This document shows positions 58,436 to 64,000 of a stretch of 64,000 bases of DNA, in pieces. The DNA lies in contig NC_059503.1 in NCBI RefSeq assembly GCF_914767665.1, forward strand, positions 1,860,001 to 1,924,000. Reading direction: 5' to 3'. Position numbers and translations under genes: made by a program. The notes beneath the pieces were generated by a model that had not been told where the DNA came from, searched no databases, and worked only from the letters and a program-made list of their open reading frames with translations. The stretch's first letter is position 1; every line of letters begins with the position of its first letter. The DNA is from Harmonia axyridis. Taxonomy: Eukaryota > Arthropoda > Insecta > Coleoptera > Coccinellidae.

Positions 58436-59345
58436 GTAAAGGGTGTTTTTTTTAGAGCTATAGAACTTTAAATTGCAATAAAACAACGATGGACTATTCG
58501 ATTGACATGAATTTTATTTATCCGCAAGATAATCTTGTGGCAGTACAGTTTTAATATGATTTCCGGCATATGACCGCCACAGCTGGCTCGGATGTAGTCC
58601 AATCTGGACGTCCAATTTTCGAAGACTTTTCCCAACATTTGTGGCCGTATATCGGCAATAACACGGCGAAGGTTGTCTTCCAAATGGTCAAAGGTTTGTG
58701 GCTTATCCGCATAGATCAATGACTTTAGATAGCCCCACAGAAAGTGGTCTAGCGGTGTTAAATCACAAGATCTTGGAGGCCAATTCACAGGTCCAAAACG
58801 TGAAATTAGGCGGTCACCAAACGTGTCTTTCAATAAATCGATTGTGGCACGAGCTGTGTGACATGTTGCGCCGTCTTGTTGGAACCACAGCTCCTGGCCA
58901 TCATGGTTGTTCAATTCAGGAATGAAAAAGTTAGTTATCATGGCTCTATGCCGATCACCATTGACTGTAAGGTTCTGACCATCACCAGCCAATAAAGTGC
59001 ACCAAACAGTCAGTTTTTCTGGATGTAACGGTGTTTCGACATACACTTGAGGATTAGGTTCACTCCAAATGCGGAAGCTTTGTTTGTTGACGTAGCCATT
59101 CAACCAGAAGTGCACTTCATCGCTAAACAAAATGAAATGGACGTAGTGCGCGACACGTATTCTGCACAGAACCATTATTTTCGAGATAAAATTGCACTAT
59201 TTGCAAGCGTTGTTCAGGCGTGAGTCTATTCATGATGAATTGCCAAACCAAACTGAGAATAAATCACTTGACAGCTGTTAAATCAGTCGCCATCTTGAAC
59301 AGTAATGCTAACTTGAAGTTATATACCTCGAAAAAAAACACCCGT
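58436..59345 (-). mobile_element. DD41D mariner-like element, copy 7, inside the hexamer array
   Basis: Complete ends with TA flanks (GATGTAAAGGGTGTTTTT; AAACACCCGTTAGATG). On the - strand, the catalytic half is open for 235 codons and preserves the first catalytic region (LFSDEVHFWLNGYVN), then WFQQDGA and TPLDHFLWG. It has a small gap in WCTLLAGDGQN (the GGIIGPYFFKND codons are missing). The internal deletion seen in copies 1 and 3 is present. The array on both sides shows that it inserted into an existing repeat. Confidence 0.92.
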
Positions 59346-59832
59346 TAGATGTGGATGTAAATATAGATGTAGATATAGATGTAGATATAGATGTAGATAT
59401 AGATGTAGATGTAGATGTAGATATAGATGTAGATATAGATGTAGATATAGATGTAGATATAGATGTAGATATAGATATAGATGTAGATATAGATGTAGAT
59501 ATAGATGTAGATATAGATATAGATGTAGATGTAGATATAGATGTAGATGTGGATGTAAATATAGATGTAGATATAGATGTAGATATAGATGTAGATATAG
59601 ATGTAGATATAGATGTAGATATAGATGTAGATATAGATGTAGATATAGATGTAGATATAGATATAGATGTAGATATAGATGTAGATATAGATGTAGATAT
59701 AGATGTAGATATAGATATAGATGTAGATGTAGATATAGATGTAGATATAGATGTAGATATAGATGTAGATATAGATATAGATGTAGATATAGATGTAGAT
59801 ATAGATATAGATGTAGATCTAGATGTAGATGT
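59346..59832. repeat. hexanucleotide array (TAGATG/TAGATA)n
   Basis: About 480 bp of GTAGAT/ATAGAT hexamers, with interspersed GATGTGGATGTAAATATA variants at about 59347 and 59546. It keeps three frames open on each strand and yields Asp-Val-Asp-Ile or Ser-Thr repeats, which are artefacts. The end fades into AGAGACAGAGAT variants at 59820-59885. Confidence 0.95.
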
Positions 59833-61429
59833 AGAGATAGAGACATACATAGAGACAGAGATAGTGATGGAGATAGAGATAGAGTCTTCCATCAAGTCAT
59901 AATACAGTAGAGCCCATAACAAACCAAAACTCTATTTGCCAGTTTGAAAAAATTCATTCAATAATATTTGACGGAACCGTACCGCATACGTGCCGGATCC
60001 GACACTTGCAGTGAAATAACACGAACAGGTCGCCTCCACGGTCAATATCCGAATAGGACAAGCGTGTTCGGGGCCTAATTCAGCGATGAAATTGAAAACA
60101 ACTCCCGATTACGACGGCATGTTTCGAAATATGGGCTTTTAATTGTCCGATGATCACGTGACAAGCCGATCCGGTTATCGCGCTACGCGTTTTCCGAGTG
60201 GCCCGCTGCCGCATTACTGGCCTTTTTCTGGGTTAATTGCCAACGGGTGTCCGTTGCATATTGTATCACGGGTCGGCATGAAACACGATTTCAGGTGTAT
60301 CAAAGTGAATAAATTTCCGAGCGGAGAGAAGAGAGGCGCATATTCGTCCGTTTAAATATTCGGATGGTTTGGGCTATCGTGTTTTAGTTGGAAATTGCGA
60401 AATGGTGGAGGCGCCGGTCATTTCGGGTCAATATGATTTGGTGTTGGATTCGAAATTGAATAGAGATTATAGGAGTATTATCGATTATCGTATATGTTTC
60501 TTTACTCACCAGAATTCACAATTCTTCCGGCTTTATTTTTAAGCATATAGGAAATCAACGTTTTTCATAATATATGCTTGAACAACATGCCAACGTAAAG
60601 TTATATACCTCGAAAAAAAACACCCGTTATAAGCCTTTTCGAAATTCTTTAGTCTGGCTCGTTTTCTGCAGATTGTTGTATGGGTTTCAATGTATAGCGT
60701 AAGAGAATGATCAGCGACTCGATTACTGCCTCATGCAGAGGAGAAGTGTAATGTTTTGAAAATAGAAAGGAATAATTCAAACAAAAATGTCTTTTTTTGT
60801 CTGTTGCTGGGCAATGAACTTTTGCCAGTCTAGACCCTCAAAATCTACAACTGGTTTTTCATACAGAGAAAGATGTCATCGAATTCATTAACCTCAGTAA
60901 TGAAGATAGGCTGAAACACTCTTTCTTCAACCATTTATTAACTTCTAACTTCTTCATACACATCAAAGCTTTTTCTGAATTTCTCTAAAATGCTTCGACA
61001 ACAGTTCGAGTATCGGATATCTGTTCTCGGGAAAATAATCTCTCGGAAAGACTCGCAATATCCCAGAGCTAAATCTGCAAGTCCGCGTAGGCCACTCTTG
61101 ATCTGGCTAGGTCGCGTAATCATCCAGAAATCCCGATTACAATCCGAACATACCGCAAACTCCCCTCCTTCCACCCGGTAGGAATTCCAAATTGCCATAG
61201 ATTAAACGATTATTGTGTGTCCTATCTTTGATCTACGACGGTTGGTTTCAATTATTCAGGGATTTCTGGATTTGCTGCAAAGATCGCTAATTGTTGCTGC
61301 GGTCCTGATACTCGACAGAGCCAAAGGAATTTCTGATTTCGATTGTCGACCCAGCTCGGGAACGTCTAGAGGTTGTCTTGGTTTTGGAAAACGTTTATTT
61401 GCACGACGATGGACAATTTGGAGGAATAT
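59833..61429. other. Sema2a upstream intron
   Basis: 59990-60400 is G+C-rich and non-repetitive. 60588-60628 carries a DD41D end fragment (listed separately). No gene supported. Confidence 0.45.
60588..60628 (-). mobile_element. DD41D 5'-end fragment, copy 8
   Basis: About 41 bp match the inverted left end: GAACAACATGCCAACGTAAA then AACACCCGTTA. Only the terminus survives. Confidence 0.8.
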
Positions 61430-62023
61430 GTTGAACCCTCAGAGTAATAAACATAGATGGAGGGAGCATATGTCATTTTCAGTAGGCAAATTTTGTCCCC
61501 AACATAAACTTTCAAATTTAACATGAAGCGCGCGGAAATGAAGATATATCAGTGAAACGATATTTCACTCAATTCGCACGTTTCTCCACAAAGAACGCTT
61601 TTCTTATGTTCCATAGTGAATCAACGTTTCATATCAACTCAAAATATATTGAGATGAATACCTAAATATATCAGAAAATAAACTTCAAGCGCACCAAACG
61701 ACGTGAAACATCCGATCATACTAGGAGAGCAAAAGTTGCCAAACCTTGAATTTCAGCAGATAGCTACAGAAAATAATGAATATTCTGCTTATTATAAATT
61801 CGACAATTAGGAAAAATATGGGATTCCAAATATTCAAATTTGCATATTTAATCGGGAATCACTCAAATGAATATATTTCATTTAATATAATATACATTCA
61901 TAACGATAAAGTAAAATTGTGGATTTGAAAATATATCACAATCCGACAACGTAATCTAACCATGTTGGGGACATGTGAAAATTGCGTATACTCTATCTAT
62001 GTTTGTTGCTCTATGGTTGAACC
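61430..62023. mobile_element. TIR element family A, copy 3, with 8-bp target duplication
   Basis: Element 61438-62015 lies between GTTGAACC direct repeats (61430-61437 and 62016-62023). Ends are CTCAGAGTAATAAACATAG and, inverted, CATAGAGCAACAAACATAG. An 8-bp duplication is made by hAT and P superfamily transposases. The end does not match the CAG...CTG of the hAT at 36623, so a different source is needed. No coding capacity. Confidence 0.88.
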
Positions 62024-63314
62024 CGTATTGTTTTTTCAATGCTAAAATCGTATTCTGAGAGAACATTAATTGCAACTTGAGGTCACTAAAAAGTGCAAGA
62101 TTTAAATATTACAAGAATCTTCCAAATTTCGTCGAAATAAAGTACTTTACAAGAACTTTTTTCTAATAATTTTTGTACGATCTTTTTTATAAATATTTTT
62201 AAAATACTTCAATGCTTTGTAGAGATACCATGTCATCAATTCTTTTGCAAAAAACGAAAAGTTACCAAAATTATAATTCTTTTTATTCGCAAATTAACGA
62301 TATTTAAATACTACAATGTATGTACATACATTAAGAAAATTTTGTGAAACCCTCATTGAATCGGTGATTTGTAAGAAGAAATATCTCAAATTTCGTTTCG
62401 AACTGAGTAGCCTCGTGGTGGTATTCCCTCTTAACTCTCAAGGCAATATATCCAATATCTGCTGCTGAGTACAAGCTTAAAGAGAATAAATATCGTACGA
62501 AACACTGAAGACTAATATTTTTTCACCCTCAAAGAGATCGTTACAATCTCGTAAAATGGAGGCACCAGAACTGGGGGGGAGTTTTCCATGAAACGAGCGT
62601 AAACGAGCTCAGCGGTACGTTGCGGCATTTTCTCGGCACTCTCAACATTAATTTGCTCTTTGCTGCGATTTCAATCTGGAGTGCAGCGCCTAATGCATTC
62701 CGGCACACATGATGGCGCTTCAGCCGCAACTGTGTGAGCACTCTGTTGCAAATCATGCAAATTTATTCGCACCAGTTCATTTCCAGAGTGGAAAGCCAGA
62801 CCGGGCCATTCGGCGTGAATCGCTGGGAATCGCTGCTTGATTTGGCGTAAGACCGAAAGCACTCCCGTTTGGCGGAAGGAGGAGGATCGAGCGCTCCAAG
62901 ATTGGCAATGGAGCAGGGACAGGGAGAGATCAATGCGGTTCATAGATTTTTCACGAGTCTGATTTTTCATATGGATCCATGGATTCTTACCGAATAGTAT
63001 ACCACGTCACTCAATAAGTGACAATCCTGGCGCAAAGGTGGCACCGACAGTGCCGTACCATTTTTTTTTTTGGATTGTCAAGCTTCAAAACATGCGTGTC
63101 AACATTTTGGAATATAAAGTTGAGTTTGGATAGAGATATTGAATGTTGAGTACAGGGTGGTCAAATTTCGATGTTTTAGCACTACAACTTTCAAATTGGA
63201 GGAGATATATAAAATCTGATACTCCATTCTCGTTCCCTTTTTCTGTCAGTTTTAGTCAGTTATGACACCTTCAGTTAGTCATTTATAAAAGACTAGGAAA
63301 GTGGTCATTTAAAT
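62024..63314. other. Sema2a upstream intron
   Basis: 62540-62960 is G+C-richer, with no repeat or exon recognised. The remainder is A+T-rich. Confidence 0.4.
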
Positions 63315-63912
63315 ATAGGATGTTTTTTCGAGGTATATAACTTTAAGTTGGCATTACTGTTCAAGATGGCGACCGATTTAACAGTCAATGGTGATCGGTA
63401 TAGAGCCATGATTACTAACTTTTTCATTCCTGAGTTGAACAACCATGATGACCAGGAGCTGTGGTTCCAACAAGACGGCGCAACATGTCACACAGCTCGT
63501 GCCACAATCGATTTATTGAAAGACAGGTTTGGTGACCGCCTAATATCACGTTTTGGACCTGTGAATTGGCCTCCAAGATCTTGTGATTTAACACCGCTAG
63601 ACTACTTTCTACGGGGCTATGTAAAGTCATTGGTCTATGCGGATGAGACACAAACCCTTGACCATTTGGAAGACAACATTCGCCGAGTTATTGCCGATAT
63701 ACGGCCACAAATGTTGGAAAAAGTCATCGAAAATTGGACGTCCAGATTGGACTACATCCGAGCCAGCCGTGACGATCATATGCCAGAAATCATATTTAAA
63801 ATCTAATGCCACAAGATTATCTTGCGGATAAGTAAAATTCAGGTCAATCGAATAATCCATTGTGGTTTTATGGCAATTTAAAGTTTTATAGCTCCAAAAA
63901 AAACACTCTTTA
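63315..63912 (+). mobile_element. DD41D mariner-like element, copy 9 (large deletion)
   Basis: Both ends are present, but the sequence jumps from the 5' leader (GACCGATTTAACAG) straight to TCAATGGTGATCGG in the catalytic region. The ends of the gap share ACAG, so microhomology joining is likely. The remaining frame is open for 152 codons through WFQQDGA and TPLDYFLRG and begins at an ATG in the leader. It is about 600 bp long. Confidence 0.9.
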
Positions 63913-64000
63913 CATGACGAAGAAGAAAAGTTCCCACACCGAGCCTTGAAGAACATCGTTAGCATCGAGAAATGTTCTTGATAAATATGAATAGATCGAA

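Noticed and set aside
59308..59922. Long frames of Ser-Thr-Ile or Asp-Val-Asp-Ile repeats on both strands
   Set aside because: They are produced by the TAGATG/TAGATA hexamer array, which has no stops in several frames. There is no start context, domain or flanking exon.

Overview
The window is animal nuclear DNA, almost certainly from an insect. It has three protein-coding genes with GT-AG introns, A+T-rich non-coding DNA, and many Tc1/mariner and hAT transposons. Gene content (a beta-heavy spectrin with an SH3 domain, a class-2 secreted semaphorin close to the insect Sema2a sequence) fits an insect. A beetle is possible, but I cannot fix the order from this sequence.

Layout. (1) 398-15248, + strand: the 3' part of karst (kst, beta-heavy spectrin). 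I resolved 27 exons that keep one reading frame (10,962 nt, 3,653 residues plus stop), from just after the CH domains to the PH domain and stop. The actin-binding CH domains lie before the window. A 57-nt in-frame candidate cassette exon lies at 6846-6902. (2) 15702-16555, - strand: METTL6, a two-exon tRNA m3C methyltransferase (266 aa), tail to tail with kst. (3) 20869-53080, - strand: Sema2a, nine exons (602 residues plus stop) from within the sema domain to the stop. The last coding exon is only 72 nt. The signal peptide and first part of the sema domain are not in the window, so the next upstream intron exceeds 10.9 kb.

The Sema2a introns (up to 16 kb) carry most of the mobile DNA. There is one apparently intact hAT transposon with a perfect 8-bp target duplication and an intron-containing 826-codon transposase. 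There are nine copies or fragments of a DD41D mariner-like element, most sharing the same internal gap, one of them rebuilt as a foldback. There are two Tc1-like (DD34E) copies here and a third in a kst intron, three copies of a TIR element with an 8-bp target duplication, relics of non-LTR retroelements (one split by a probable solo LTR), a hexanucleotide array split by a DD41D insertion, a 21-bp minisatellite and a roughly 445-bp tandem repeat. Between these lie G+C-richer stretches, free of recognisable repeats, that may be regulatory.

Functionally the three genes are unrelated: an apical/lateral membrane-skeleton protein, a tRNA modification enzyme and an axon-guidance ligand. No operon-like or defence-island organisation is visible. 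The most unusual content is the transposon biology inside Sema2a and the candidate cassette exon in kst.
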